NCBI RefSeq assembly: GCF_000384315.1
Contig: NZ_ARVW01000001.1
Coordinates: 5,828,157-5,892,156 of the forward strand
DNA: 64,000 nucleotides
Reading direction: 5' to 3'
DNA from: Amycolatopsis nigrescens CSC17Ta-90
Lineage (GTDB): Bacteria; Actinomycetota; Actinomycetes; Mycobacteriales; Pseudonocardiaceae
Below the pieces are notes generated by a model, which searched no databases, had not been told where the DNA came from, and was given only the letters and a program-made list of their open reading frames with translations. Each line of letters opens with the position of its first letter. Positions within the stretch are counted from its first letter, which is position 1. Both the position numbers and the translations under genes were made by a program. Positions 1 to 8,248 of the stretch are shown here, in pieces.

Positions 1-1223
1 GCACCGCGCGTGTCGCGGACACCCAGACCGGCGCCACCTACGGCATCGACCGGACCGACCAGCGGGACCTGCCGCTGGACCAGAAGTACACCTACAACAA
101 CACCGCCGCGGACGTCACCGCCTACATCCTGGACACCGGAATCCGCTACTCGCACAACGAGTTCGAAGGCCGGGCGAAGAGCGGCTACGACTTCGTGGAC
201 ACCGACCCGGACGCCAACGACTGCAACGGGCACGGCACGCACGTGTCCGGCACGGTCGGCGGCAAGACCTGGGGGCTGGCCAAGAAGGTCAAGCTGGTCG
301 GGGTCAAGGTGCTCGGCTGCGGCGGCAGCGCACCGGACTCGGACGGGATCGAGGGCATCGAATGGGTCACCAAGAACGCGGTCAAGCCCGCGGTGGCCAA
401 CATGAGCCTGACCTTCGACACCAAGAACGTCGGTGACCAGGCGATGCGCGGCATGGTCGCGGCGGGCGTGACCACCGTGGTCGCGGCCGGCAACAGCGGT
501 GCCGACGCGTGCAACACCGGACCGGCCTATCTGCCCGAGGTGATCACCGCGGGCGCCACCGACGCCAGTGACAACCGGGCGTCGTTCTCCAACTACGGCA
601 CCTGCGTGGACCTGTTCGCGCCCGGCAACAACATCACCTCGGCTTCCAACGGCAGCGACAGCGGCAGCACCAACATGTCCGGTACCTCCATGGCCAGCCC
701 GCACGGCGCCGGCGTTGCCGCGCTGTACCTGCAGGCGAACAAGTCCGCCGACCCGGCCGCGGTCAGCAAGGCGCTGACCGACAACGCGACCGCGGGCAAG
801 GTGAAGAACCCGGGCAGCGGCTCGCCGAACAAACTGCTCTACAGCGGCTTCGTCGGCAGCGGCCCGGGGGAGCCGTCCTGCGAGGGCGGCACCAACGGTG
901 ACGATGTCGCGATCCCGGACGCCGGCGCCGCGGTGTCCAGCGCGGTGACCGTCAGCGGCTGCGACGGCAAGGGCTCCGCTGCCAGTTCGGTCGAGGTCGC
1001 GATCAAGCACCCGTACACCGCCGACTTGAAGATCGACCTGATCGCGCCGAGCGGTGCGGTGACCAACCTGAAGCAGCCGGGTGGCGCCAGCACCGTCGAC
1101 CTCGGACGGTCGTTCTCGGCGAACACGTCGGCGGAGAACCGCAACGGCATCTGGAAGCTCCAGGTGACCGACGTCTACGCCTACGACTCCGGTTCGATCG
1201 ACAGTTTCGGCATCAAGTTCTGA
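1..1223 (+). CDS. S8 family serine peptidase (subtilase) with C-terminal P domain, 5' partial
   Basis: The reading frame is already open at base 3, so the signal peptide, propeptide and start lie left of the window. The subtilisin triad is visible: Asp in YILDTGI (codon 132-134), His in NGHGTHVSG (codon 231-233) and Ser in GTSMASP (codon 687-689). After the catalytic domain and a short linker, about 110 residues resemble the proprotein-convertase P domain (it begins around IPDAGAAVSS and ends IDSFGIKF), a beta-sandwich often found on secreted actinobacterial subtilases. By family it should be an exported endopeptidase. A strong hairpin follows the stop codon directly. Confidence 0.93.
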   Translation, partial: TARVADTQTGATYGIDRTDQRDLPLDQKYTYNNTAADVTAYILDTGIRYSHNEFEGRAKSGYDFVDTDPDANDCNGHGTHVSGTVGGKTWGLAKKVKLVGVKVLGCGGSAPDSDGIEGIEWVTKNAVKPAVANMSLTFDTKNVGDQAMRGMVAAGVTTVVAAGNSGADACNTGPAYLPEVITAGATDASDNRASFSNYGTCVDLFAPGNNITSASNGSDSGSTNMSGTSMASPHGAGVAALYLQANKSADPAAVSKALTDNATAGKVKNPGSGSPNKLLYSGFVGSGPGEPSCEGGTNGDDVAIPDAGAAVSSAVTVSGCDGKGSAASSVEVAIKHPYTADLKIDLIAPSGAVTNLKQPGGASTVDLGRSFSANTSAENRNGIWKLQVTDVYAYDSGSIDSFGIKF

Positions 1224-1237
1224 GTTCCCCGCCTTCC

Positions 1238-1270
1238 CCGGCGGGCCGGTCTTGGCAACCGGCCCGCCGG
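1238..1270 (+). terminator. Hairpin after the subtilase gene
   Basis: Two perfectly complementary 13-base arms (1238-1250 and 1258-1270) flank a 7-base loop, starting 15 bases after the subtilase stop. There is no long T-run, as is common for terminators in high-GC actinobacteria. Confidence 0.7.
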
Positions 1271-1328
1271 TTACCGCATCATGGGGTCCTATGAGCACCG
1301 ACGACGCACTTTTTCCCGCGGAGGCGCC

Positions 1329-1913
1329 ATGAGCGCAGTGGCTGGACGGGAGGCGCCGCGCCGGCAGCGGGCGGCGGACGCGGCGATCGAGGTGATCGCG
1401 TCCGATGGCCTGCGGGGACTGACCCACCGGGCGGTGGACACCGCGGCCGGCCTGCCCGCGGGCAGCACCAGCAGCTGTTTCCGGACGCGGCTGGAGCTGC
1501 TGGCCGGGGTGCTGGACCGGATGGTCGAGCTGGAGGAGGTCGTGCTGGCGCGGATGCCGCCCACCAGCTGGCGGGCCGAGGACGTGGTGAACGCGCTGAC
1601 CGACCTGCTCGTCTACTGCCTCGGCCCGGCGAGATCGCGCACCCTGGCGCGGCTAGAGCTGTACCTTGACGCCGCCCGGCGCGCCGAGCTGCTGCCCGAG
1701 TTGGAGGCGGCGAACCGCCGGTTCCAGGATTTCACCGCGGCCGGGCTGCGGGCGGCCGGTGTGCCGGAGCCGGAGGAGGCGGCGCGGGTGCTGCTGATCC
1801 AGTTGGACGGAGTGCTCTACGACGCGCTGGCCCGTCCTTTTCTCGGCGGCGACCAGCGCGATCGGTTGCGCCGCGCGGTCGAAACGATGGTGCTCGGTCC
1901 GCGCAGCCGCTAG
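1329..1913 (+). CDS. TetR family transcriptional regulator
   Basis: 194 residues. The N-terminal helix-turn-helix is TetR-like (RQRAADAAIEVIASDG followed by GLTHRAVDTAAGLPAGS), and the rest is an all-helical ligand-binding region. The start at 1329 is preferred because GGAGG lies four bases upstream; an in-frame ATG at 1281 would add 16 residues without a clear ribosome site. The gene lies directly upstream of a cytochrome P450 gene on the same strand, and a short palindrome sits in the gap, so it probably controls the P450 unit and itself. The inducer is unknown. Confidence 0.85.
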   Translation: MSAVAGREAPRRQRAADAAIEVIASDGLRGLTHRAVDTAAGLPAGSTSSCFRTRLELLAGVLDRMVELEEVVLARMPPTSWRAEDVVNALTDLLVYCLGPARSRTLARLELYLDAARRAELLPELEAANRRFQDFTAAGLRAAGVPEPEEAARVLLIQLDGVLYDALARPFLGGDQRDRLRRAVETMVLGPRSR

Positions 1914-1920
1914 CCTGGTT

Positions 1921-1934
1921 GCTACAGGTGTAGC
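1921..1934. promoter_or_regulatory. Candidate TetR operator upstream of the P450 gene
   Basis: GCTACAGGTGTAGC is a perfect inverted repeat with 6-base arms and a 2-base spacer. It lies between the TetR stop and the P450 ribosome site. TetR-family operators are usually short palindromes of this kind. Its assignment to the neighbouring regulator is inference from position. Confidence 0.4.
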
Positions 1935-1951
1935 GAACAGGAGGCTCGACG

Positions 1952-3283
1952 ATGACCTCGATCCCGGTGGGAACCGGCACCGCCTACGCGGACCACAGCC
2001 TGCTCGGCCGGACGGGGAAGTACACCCCGGCCGAACTGCTGCTGGCCCTGCACCGCAGGTTCGGCCCGGTGGTCAGTGCCGGAGCCGGCCGGAACCGGTT
2101 CGTCTACCTGCTCGGTGCCGAGGCCAACCGGTTCGTCTTCGCCAACTCGCCGCTGTTCCGCAACCGGGAGGCCTACGCAGGGCTGATCCCGGTGGACGGC
2201 GAGACCTCGCTGCCGGTCAGCGACGGGGACGACCACCGCCGCCGTCGCCGCCTGGTGCAGCCGGCGCTGCACCACCGGCAGATCGACGGCTATCTGCGGA
2301 TCATGGCGGAGAACGCGGACGCCGTCGTCGGCTCCTGGCGCACAGGGCAGCGGGTGGAGGTCTACCAGGCGTTTCGTGCCGCGATCCGGCGCAGCACCAT
2401 CCAGTCGCTGTTCGGCGGGCGGCTCGCCGCCGACGCCGAGTTCTTCGGCGACCAGTTGCAGCCCCTGCTGGACCTGGTCGACCGGCTGCCGCAGACGGTG
2501 GCGGTGCTGGAGCGGCTGCACCTGCCGCCGTGGCGGCGCGCGGTCGCGGCGAGGAACAAGGTGGACGCGCGCATCTACGCCGAGATCGCGCGGATGCGCG
2601 CGGGGGACGCCGATGACGGTGACCACGTGCTCGCCACCCTGGTGCACGGGCGCGGCGACGACGGCGAGGGGCTGACCGACCTGGAGGTCCGCGATCAGGC
2701 GGTCAGTCTGATCGCGGCCGGTTACGAGACCACCAGCGCCGCGATGGCATGGGCCGTCTACGCGATGCTGAGCACCCCAGGGGTCTGGGACCGGGCGCGG
2801 GACGAGGTGCGGGACGTGCTCGGCGACCGGCCGCCCGCCGGGACCGACCTGAGCCGGCTGACCTACCTGAACGGGGTCGTGCACGAGACGCTGCGGCTCT
2901 ACCCGCCGGCGGTGATCGGGGCCAGGATGGTGACGCGGGACTTCGAGTTCGCGGACCGCCGGGTCCCGGCCGGCAGCCTGCTGATCTTCAGCCCGTACGT
3001 GACGCACCGGCTGCCCGAGCTGTGGCCGGAACCGACCCGGTTCGACCCGGAGCGCTGGGACCCGGCCGCGCCGGGCTACCGGAAACCGGTGGCGCACGAG
3101 TTCCTGCCGTTCGGTGGCGGCCAGCATCGCTGCGTCGGCTCGGTGCTGGCGGTCACCGAGCTGACCGTGATGCTCGCCCGGCTGCTGGCCGGCGCGTCGC
3201 TGCGGCTGCCGGCGCAGCGCGTCCGTGCCAGGGGTTTCGCCGCGATGCGGCCGCGGGACGGCCTGCTCGCCGAAGTTTGCTAG
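1952..3283 (+). CDS. Cytochrome P450
   Basis: 443 residues, close to the usual length of a bacterial P450. The I-helix oxygen-binding stretch is AAGYETTSAAMAW, the K-helix ExxR is E312-R315 (ETLR), and the heme-binding loop is FGGGQHRCVGS with the thiolate Cys394. The A-G-x-E-T-T pattern indicates a monooxygenase with normal proton-delivery residues. The protein lacks a membrane anchor and would need separate electron-transfer partners, none of which are adjacent. A GGAGG ribosome site precedes the ATG. It follows a TetR gene by 38 bases and is followed by a small NTF2-like gene 8 bases later, suggesting a compact operon. The substrate cannot be told from sequence. Confidence 0.95.
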   Translation: MTSIPVGTGTAYADHSLLGRTGKYTPAELLLALHRRFGPVVSAGAGRNRFVYLLGAEANRFVFANSPLFRNREAYAGLIPVDGETSLPVSDGDDHRRRRRLVQPALHHRQIDGYLRIMAENADAVVGSWRTGQRVEVYQAFRAAIRRSTIQSLFGGRLAADAEFFGDQLQPLLDLVDRLPQTVAVLERLHLPPWRRAVAARNKVDARIYAEIARMRAGDADDGDHVLATLVHGRGDDGEGLTDLEVRDQAVSLIAAGYETTSAAMAWAVYAMLSTPGVWDRARDEVRDVLGDRPPAGTDLSRLTYLNGVVHETLRLYPPAVIGARMVTRDFEFADRRVPAGSLLIFSPYVTHRLPELWPEPTRFDPERWDPAAPGYRKPVAHEFLPFGGGQHRCVGSVLAVTELTVMLARLLAGASLRLPAQRVRARGFAAMRPRDGLLAEVC

Positions 3284-3291
3284 ACAGGATC

Positions 3292-3675
3292 ATGACCTCC
3301 AACCCGCATCACGCACTGGTCGCCGAGTACACCGACGCGGTGCAGCACGCCAAGATCGAGGTGGTGACCGGACTGCTCGCCGAAGACGCGGTCTTCCAGA
3401 GCCCGTTCTCCCTGTTCGACACCCCGGAACACCTGCGTTCGGCCTACATCGCACGCGCCGGCGCCTTCTCCGGGCTCACCCTGCGCGGCACCGTGGCAGG
3501 GCAGGGGAACCAGTCGGTGCTGCTGTGGACCATGCGGGTCGGGGAATCTCCGGTCGAGGTCGCCGAAGTGGTCACCACGGCGGGTGAACGCGTCTCCAGG
3601 GTGGACGTCTACCTGCGGCCCGCCGCCGTGCTCGACGAGGTGTTCGCCGCGATGAGCGCCGCCTGGCCCCGCTGA
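3292..3675 (+). CDS. NTF2-like (SnoaL-type) small protein
   Basis: 127 residues with the pattern of the nuclear transport factor 2-like fold: an N-terminal helix pair (HHALVAEYTDAVQHAKIEVV), LLAEDAVFQSPF, then beta strands ending in VSRVDVYLRP. Family members are small ligand-binding or isomerase-like proteins, and many have no assigned reaction. The ATG at 3292 is 8 bases after the P450 stop, so both are probably co-transcribed and may act on the same compound. A long hairpin closes the unit. Confidence 0.7.
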   Translation: MTSNPHHALVAEYTDAVQHAKIEVVTGLLAEDAVFQSPFSLFDTPEHLRSAYIARAGAFSGLTLRGTVAGQGNQSVLLWTMRVGESPVEVAEVVTTAGERVSRVDVYLRPAAVLDEVFAAMSAAWPR

Positions 3676-3678
3676 CGC

Positions 3679-3716
3679 CGTGAGTGGAAAGCGCCGGACG
3701 GCGCTCTCCACTCACG
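3679..3716. terminator. Long hairpin between convergent genes
   Basis: Arms 3679-3695 and 3700-3716 pair over 17 bases with one mismatch around a 4-base loop. It sits between the end of the NTF2-like gene (+) and the end of the S1 protease gene (-), so it can serve as a bidirectional terminator. Its outer sequence GTGAGTGGAAA recurs in the hairpin at 59331-59372. Confidence 0.75.
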
Positions 3717-3736
3717 ACCTCCACGCACGACGCGGT

Positions 3737-5194
3737 TCAGGCGACCTTGAGCGTGTACGTGCCCGTGCCGGACACACCGCCGCTGTCGGTCGCGGTGATG
3801 GTGATCTGATAGCTGCCGGGCTGGAACGGTGCCGCCAGCTGCATGGTCGAGCTGCCACCGGAGCTGATCGTCGACGGGTTGAAGAACGGCGGGAACGGCA
3901 AGCCTGGCCCGCTGGCGGAAAGGGTCAACTGGCCGGAGCCGCCGGTGACCGAAATGGTGGCCGTGCTGAAGAAACCGGGTCGCGCGCTGCCCGAACCCGG
4001 GTTGACCGCGACCGCGATCTCACCGGCCGCGCTGCCGACCGTGAGCCCGACGGTCGCGGCCTTGCTGCCCGACGTCGCCGCGCCGTTCACCGTCACCGAG
4101 GTCTTGCCCTTTGGCGTCGACGACGAGGTCTCGATCGTGAGCTTCGCGGTCTGCCCGGACTTGACCGTGGCCGGCTGGAACGTGGCCTTCGCGCCTTCCG
4201 GCAGGCCGGAAGCGGTGAGCGCGATGTCCTCCGGGCCTCCGTCGCCCGCGGTGGTGGTGACCGTGGCCGAGACGTGCTTGCCCGGTTCCACGGTCAGGCT
4301 GGACGGCGAGACGGAGATGGCGAACTTGCCGTCGCCGGGGCCGGGGTTGCCGACCTGCTCCTTCACCCAGTCGCCCATGTCGTTGTTCAGCCGCCCCCAG
4401 ACCCCGTACCAGTGGAAGTCGCTGCGGCTCCAGGACGCCACGCCGACCACCTTGCCGTCCACGATCAGCGGGCCGCCGCTGTCGCCGGGCAGGATCGTCG
4501 GGTTGCCGTCGGGGAACCCGGCGCAGATCATGGTCGCTTCCTTGAACCCGGCGCCGACCCCGTTGCAGTTCGACGGTTCGCGGATCGGGAAGGTCGCCTT
4601 GTCGACCGTCACGTCCCGCGAGTCGTCGTTGTGGTCCTTCTTGCCGTAGCCGACGCCGACCCCCTGCTTGCCCGGGCTGTTCAGGCCGGTGTCCGCCGAG
4701 GTGGCGAACTTCGCGTACTGCCCGTTCGGCACCGGGATGTCGCTGGTGGTGGTCACCACGGCCACGTCGTAGCCCTGGTCGAAGTTGACGTACTTCGGGT
4801 GCTTGTCGTAGCTCGCCACCCCGATCCGGCTGCCGCCGCCCGCGTTCAGGTCGTCGAGGCCGTACAGGTAGCTCTTCTCTCCGGCGGCGTCCTTGCAGTG
4901 CGCGGCGGTCAGGATCTTGCGCGGCGCGACCACGGCGCCGGTGCAGGTCTGGCCCTGCGGCCGGGTCCCGCCTTCGCGCAGCCCGCCGATGATGAACGGG
5001 AACTCGGCCACCGAGCTGTCTTCGCCGTTGTAGATCTGGGTGTGCGCGCCCGGCGGGATATGCGCCTCGTCGGTCGGGGCGACCGCCCGGTACGCGGTGG
5101 GTTCCTCGGCACCGGCCATGCTGGTCGCCATCGGCACGGCGATGGTGGCCATCGCCATCGCGAGCAGCCCTAATCGGGTCGTTGTTCTCTTCAC
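3737..5194 (-). CDS. Secreted S1 family (trypsin-fold) serine protease with C-terminal Ig-like domains
   Basis: 485 residues. A signal peptide (MKRTTTRLGLLAMAMATIAV, cleavage probably after MAGA) is followed by a chymotrypsin-fold domain with catalytic His99 (LTAAHC), Asp143 (GYDVAVV) and Ser239 (PGDSGGPL). The residue six before the serine is Thr233 rather than the Asp that gives trypsin its Lys/Arg preference, so specificity is probably not tryptic. From about residue 288 there are two beta-rich repeats of the kind found in bacterial Ig-like domains, with Ser/Thr/Gly-rich strands. Such modules often mediate binding to cell wall or substrate. It is probably extracellular. It is transcribed divergently from the DAO-type oxidoreductase. 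Confidence 0.9.
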   Translation of the reverse strand: MKRTTTRLGLLAMAMATIAVPMATSMAGAEEPTAYRAVAPTDEAHIPPGAHTQIYNGEDSSVAEFPFIIGGLREGGTRPQGQTCTGAVVAPRKILTAAHCKDAAGEKSYLYGLDDLNAGGGSRIGVASYDKHPKYVNFDQGYDVAVVTTTSDIPVPNGQYAKFATSADTGLNSPGKQGVGVGYGKKDHNDDSRDVTVDKATFPIREPSNCNGVGAGFKEATMICAGFPDGNPTILPGDSGGPLIVDGKVVGVASWSRSDFHWYGVWGRLNNDMGDWVKEQVGNPGPGDGKFAISVSPSSLTVEPGKHVSATVTTTAGDGGPEDIALTASGLPEGAKATFQPATVKSGQTAKLTIETSSSTPKGKTSVTVNGAATSGSKAATVGLTVGSAAGEIAVAVNPGSGSARPGFFSTATISVTGGSGQLTLSASGPGLPFPPFFNPSTISSGGSSTMQLAAPFQPGSYQITITATDSGGVSGTGTYTLKVA

Positions 5195-5321
5195 GGGGGT
5201 TCCTTTCCGATCGCGTCACGTCCATTTCCGGCGACGGACGGTGCCGGAACAACCGGGGCATGTGCCCGTAGGGATACGGAACTTTTCGACAGCGGGCCCG
5301 CGGCGGGGCAAGCTGTGGATC

Positions 5322-6419
5322 ATGCGTGTGATCGTGATCGGCTCGGGCATCGCGGGCGCAAGTACCGCCTATCACCTGGCGCTGCGCGGTGCCGAGGTCG
5401 TGGTGGTGGACATCGAGCGGCCGGGTGTGGCGACCGCCGCCGGCGCCGGCATCGTCTCGCCGTGGACCACCCGGCGCACCGACGCCGAGTTCCGGCTCGC
5501 GGAGCTGGCCGCCGCCTACTACCCGGAACTGGTCGCGCAGCTTGCCGAGGACGGGCAGACCGAGAGCTCGTACGAGGTGGTCGGCGGCATGGTGGTCTCC
5601 GCCGACGAGCGGGAGCTGGCCGAGGCCGAGCAGCGGATCGGCGCGCGGGCCGCCGCGTCGCCGCTCGCGGGCGAGGTACGGCGGCTGGACCCCGCGCAGG
5701 CGCGGGAACTGTTCCCCGCACTGGCCCCGGAGCTGGGTGCGGTGCACCTGTCCGGTTCGGCCAGGGTGGACGGCAGGCAAGTCCGCGAAGCGCTGCTTCA
5801 GGCCGCGAAGCGCCGAGGTGTGGAGATACGCGTTGGACAGGCGGAACTAGCCGGGTCCGGGGTGCGGGTGGACGGGGAAACCCTCGGCGCGGACCGGATC
5901 GTGGTCGCCGCCGGTGCGTGGAGCGCGGAGCTGCTCGCGCCGCTCGGCCTGACGCTGGACGTGGCGCCGCAGCGCGGCCAGATCAGCCATTTCGGGCTGC
6001 CCGGCGTGGACACCGCGAGCTGGCCGGTGGTGCTGCCGGTGTCCAGCCACTACCTGCTGGCCTTTCCCGGCTCGCGGGTCGTGGCCGGTGCGACCAGGGA
6101 GACCGGCTCCGGTTTCGACCACCGGGTGACCGCGGCCGGCCAGTTCGAGGTCCTGGAGCAAGCGCTTGCGGTGGCTCCAGGACTGGCCGATGCCACCCTG
6201 TTGGAGACCAGGATCGGGTTCCGACCCGCTTCCCGCGACGGCGCGCCACTGCTCGGCGCGGTCGACGGTCATCCCGAGCTGCTGATCGCCACCGGGTTCG
6301 GGCCGGCCGGGCTCACCCTGGCGCCGTACTCGGGCAGCCTGGTCGCCGCGCTCGCGTTCGACGAGGACCCCACCGCCGACCTGTGGCCCTACCGGCCCGG
6401 CCGGGTCAGTGCGAGGTGA
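5322..6419 (+). CDS. FAD-dependent oxidoreductase, DAO family (D-amino acid/glycine oxidase-like)
   Basis: 365 residues. The N-terminal FAD-binding Rossmann motif is VIGSGIAGASTAYHLALRG, followed by the acidic strand end VVVVDIE, and the C-terminal motif IATGFGPAGLTLAPYSG matches the DAO family end. Members oxidise amines or amino acids with oxygen, or act as dehydrogenases; the substrate is not predictable here. The ATG at 5322 is chosen because the Rossmann strand begins immediately after it; the frame stays open upstream without any sign of coding. Its stop overlaps the end of the convergent yaaA gene by 14 bases. Confidence 0.88.
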   Translation: MRVIVIGSGIAGASTAYHLALRGAEVVVVDIERPGVATAAGAGIVSPWTTRRTDAEFRLAELAAAYYPELVAQLAEDGQTESSYEVVGGMVVSADERELAEAEQRIGARAAASPLAGEVRRLDPAQARELFPALAPELGAVHLSGSARVDGRQVREALLQAAKRRGVEIRVGQAELAGSGVRVDGETLGADRIVVAAGAWSAELLAPLGLTLDVAPQRGQISHFGLPGVDTASWPVVLPVSSHYLLAFPGSRVVAGATRETGSGFDHRVTAAGQFEVLEQALAVAPGLADATLLETRIGFRPASRDGAPLLGAVDGHPELLIATGFGPAGLTLAPYSGSLVAALAFDEDPTADLWPYRPGRVSAR

Positions 6420-7146
6420 GCAGTTCCAACTCGGTGTCGCCGGTGCGCTCGAGCTCGATCCCGGCCTTGGCCGCCACCCGCAGTAGACCCTCCACAGTGG
6501 ACGGTTCGGCGCGAGTAGTCGCCAGCACCCCGGCGAGCTTTCCCTTGTAGGCCTTGTTGTGGTGGCTGACGGTGGTACGTCGTCCCGCGACCTCGGTCAC
6601 CACCCGTACGGTCACCGCGTCGGGGATGGCGGCCAGTCCCGCGTAGACCCCGGAGCGCAGATCCACCACCAGCCCGTCCAGTCCGGCCAGCACCGGCTCC
6701 AGCGCCGGTCGCCACAGCGGGCGCAGGGTGCCCAGTGCGGGCAGGCTGCTGCCGCCCGAAAGCCGGTAGGCCGGGATGCGGTCGGCCCCGCCGACCACAC
6801 CGAACAGCGCCGATGCGACCGCGAGCCGCCGTCCGGCCTTGGCCCTGCCGGCGCGGGTGAGGCCGCCGATGCCCAGCGCGTCGTAGAGCACGCCGGTGTA
6901 CCGCTCCAGCGCGGGCAGCGTCGGCGCCGACCAGAGCGCTCCGTTGCGGGCCAGCTCGTCCTCCTGGCGAGGGGACAGGCCGAGTGCGGACAGCCCGGCC
7001 GGCACGTCACCGGCCAGTTCCACGAGCGCGTCCGCCAGCTTGCGGCGAACCGGGTTCAGCTCCGGGAAGGAGAGGGCCTCCAGGTCGAGCGGCGGGCCGT
7101 CCCCGCCGGCGGCCTTGGTTTCCGAAGGAGGGAGCAGCACCAGCAC
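6406..7146 (-). CDS. yaaA: YaaA family peroxide-stress protein (DUF328)
   Basis: 246 residues, the normal size of the family. Diagnostic motifs are the N-terminal LVLLPPSETK and the C-terminal VSHHNKAYKGKLAG. YaaA in Escherichia coli lowers free iron during peroxide stress and binds DNA; the function of actinobacterial members is less studied. The GTG at 7146 is taken as the start because the conserved LLPPSE block begins right after it; a second GTG lies two codons in. The ends of this gene and the flavoenzyme gene overlap tail to tail. Confidence 0.88.
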   Translation of the reverse strand: MLVLLPPSETKAAGGDGPPLDLEALSFPELNPVRRKLADALVELAGDVPAGLSALGLSPRQEDELARNGALWSAPTLPALERYTGVLYDALGIGGLTRAGRAKAGRRLAVASALFGVVGGADRIPAYRLSGGSSLPALGTLRPLWRPALEPVLAGLDGLVVDLRSGVYAGLAAIPDAVTVRVVTEVAGRRTTVSHHNKAYKGKLAGVLATTRAEPSTVEGLLRVAAKAGIELERTGDTELELLTSH

Positions 7147-7303
7147 GCGACCAGCGTAACCGGCGAAAACACCGCGGCGGCGGACAGGGCGGGCGCATCG
7201 GGTTGCGCCGGCGCTGAAGCTACTGAGCAGTACCGAGGCGGCCAGGTCACCCCCGCGATTCTCGGTAGTGTTGATCCTCGCGAAACAGTGATGGGGGCGG
7301 GGT

Positions 7304-8248
7304 ATGGGGGCGGTGGTGCGGGCGGGTGCGCGCCCGGCCTGGCAGGACTTACCGACAGCGGTGCGCGCGGCGGTCGAACGTAGCCTGGGGTCGCCGGTGG
7401 TGCGCTCACTGCGGCAGTCTCCCGAGTTCGACGGCGGGTTCGCGGTGCGCCTGCGACTGGCCGACGGCCGGTGGGTGTTCGCCAAGGGGCTGCCCGCGGG
7501 CAGCCCCCGCATTGGTGCCTACTACGTGGAGGCCGACGTCGCGGCGAGCCTGCCCGCCGCCGCACCGGTGCCCACCCTGTTGTCCACTGTGGACGACGAG
7601 TGGCTGGTACTGGTGTTCTCCGACGTCGAGGGCGCACAGGCGAAGCTGAGGCCGGGTTCACCGGACCTGTCCGCGGTGATCACCACGCTCGGCGCGCTGG
7701 CCAGGACGCTCACCCCGTGTCCGCTGCCGAGAGCCCCGGACGCGCTGGACGACCTCGGGCCGCTGCTGCGCGGCTGGCACGAGCTGCGTGCCGACCCGCC
7801 CGCGGACCTCGACGAGTGGACGGTCCGCAACCTGGACTCGCTGGTCGCGATGGAGACCTCCTGGCACCCGTGGGCGGCCGGGAACACCTTGCTGCACAAC
7901 GATCTGCGTCCCGGCAATCTGGTGCTGACCGGGCCGGGCCGAGTGCGGGTGGTCAACTGGCGCTATCCCGCCCGCGGTGCCGCCTGGCTCGATCTGGTGT
8001 CACTGGTGCCGCACCTGCTCGATGCGGGGCACGAACCGGAGGACGTGGACCGGCTGCTGCGCCGGCGGCCGGTGCTGGCCGGCGTGCCGGCCTGGGCGGT
8101 CACCGCGTTCGGGGTGGCACTGGCCGGGCACGCCGAGCGCGGCGCCCGGCTGCCGGAGCCGCCGGGCACCACCGGGATGCGGGCGCATCAGCGGCAGCTC
8201 GCATCGGTCACCCGTCGCTGGCTGGTGCACCGGACGCGCTGGCGTTGA
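7304..8248 (+). CDS. Aminoglycoside phosphotransferase-like (APH) kinase family protein
   Basis: 314 residues. The catalytic loop LLHNDLRPGNLVL contains the H-x-D-x4-N pattern of the APH/choline kinase fold. The usual DFG-equivalent acidic residue is unclear, because the following strand reads VRVVNWRYPARGAAWLDL with Asn where IDW or IDF is normal. A hydrophobic first strand WVFAKGLP provides the ATP-lysine candidate. Such proteins phosphorylate small molecules or may be inactive homologues. It is convergent with the next gene and overlaps it by 41 bases. Confidence 0.75.
   Translation: MGAVVRAGARPAWQDLPTAVRAAVERSLGSPVVRSLRQSPEFDGGFAVRLRLADGRWVFAKGLPAGSPRIGAYYVEADVAASLPAAAPVPTLLSTVDDEWLVLVFSDVEGAQAKLRPGSPDLSAVITTLGALARTLTPCPLPRAPDALDDLGPLLRGWHELRADPPADLDEWTVRNLDSLVAMETSWHPWAAGNTLLHNDLRPGNLVLTGPGRVRVVNWRYPARGAAWLDLVSLVPHLLDAGHEPEDVDRLLRRRPVLAGVPAWAVTAFGVALAGHAERGARLPEPPGTTGMRAHQRQLASVTRRWLVHRTRWR

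Noticed and set aside
1922..3127. Long minus-strand frame of 401 codons opposite the P450 gene
   Set aside because: It lies opposite a well-supported P450, its translation is Arg/Pro/His-rich and matches no family; such antisense frames are normal in GC-rich DNA.
3680..5173. Long plus-strand frame opposite the S1 protease gene
   Set aside because: Composition is Arg/Gly/Val-rich and the opposite strand encodes a protease with full catalytic triad and signal peptide.
4020..5780. Minus-strand frame of 586 codons spanning the protease and flavoenzyme genes
   Set aside because: It is out of frame with both real genes and crosses their divergent promoter region.
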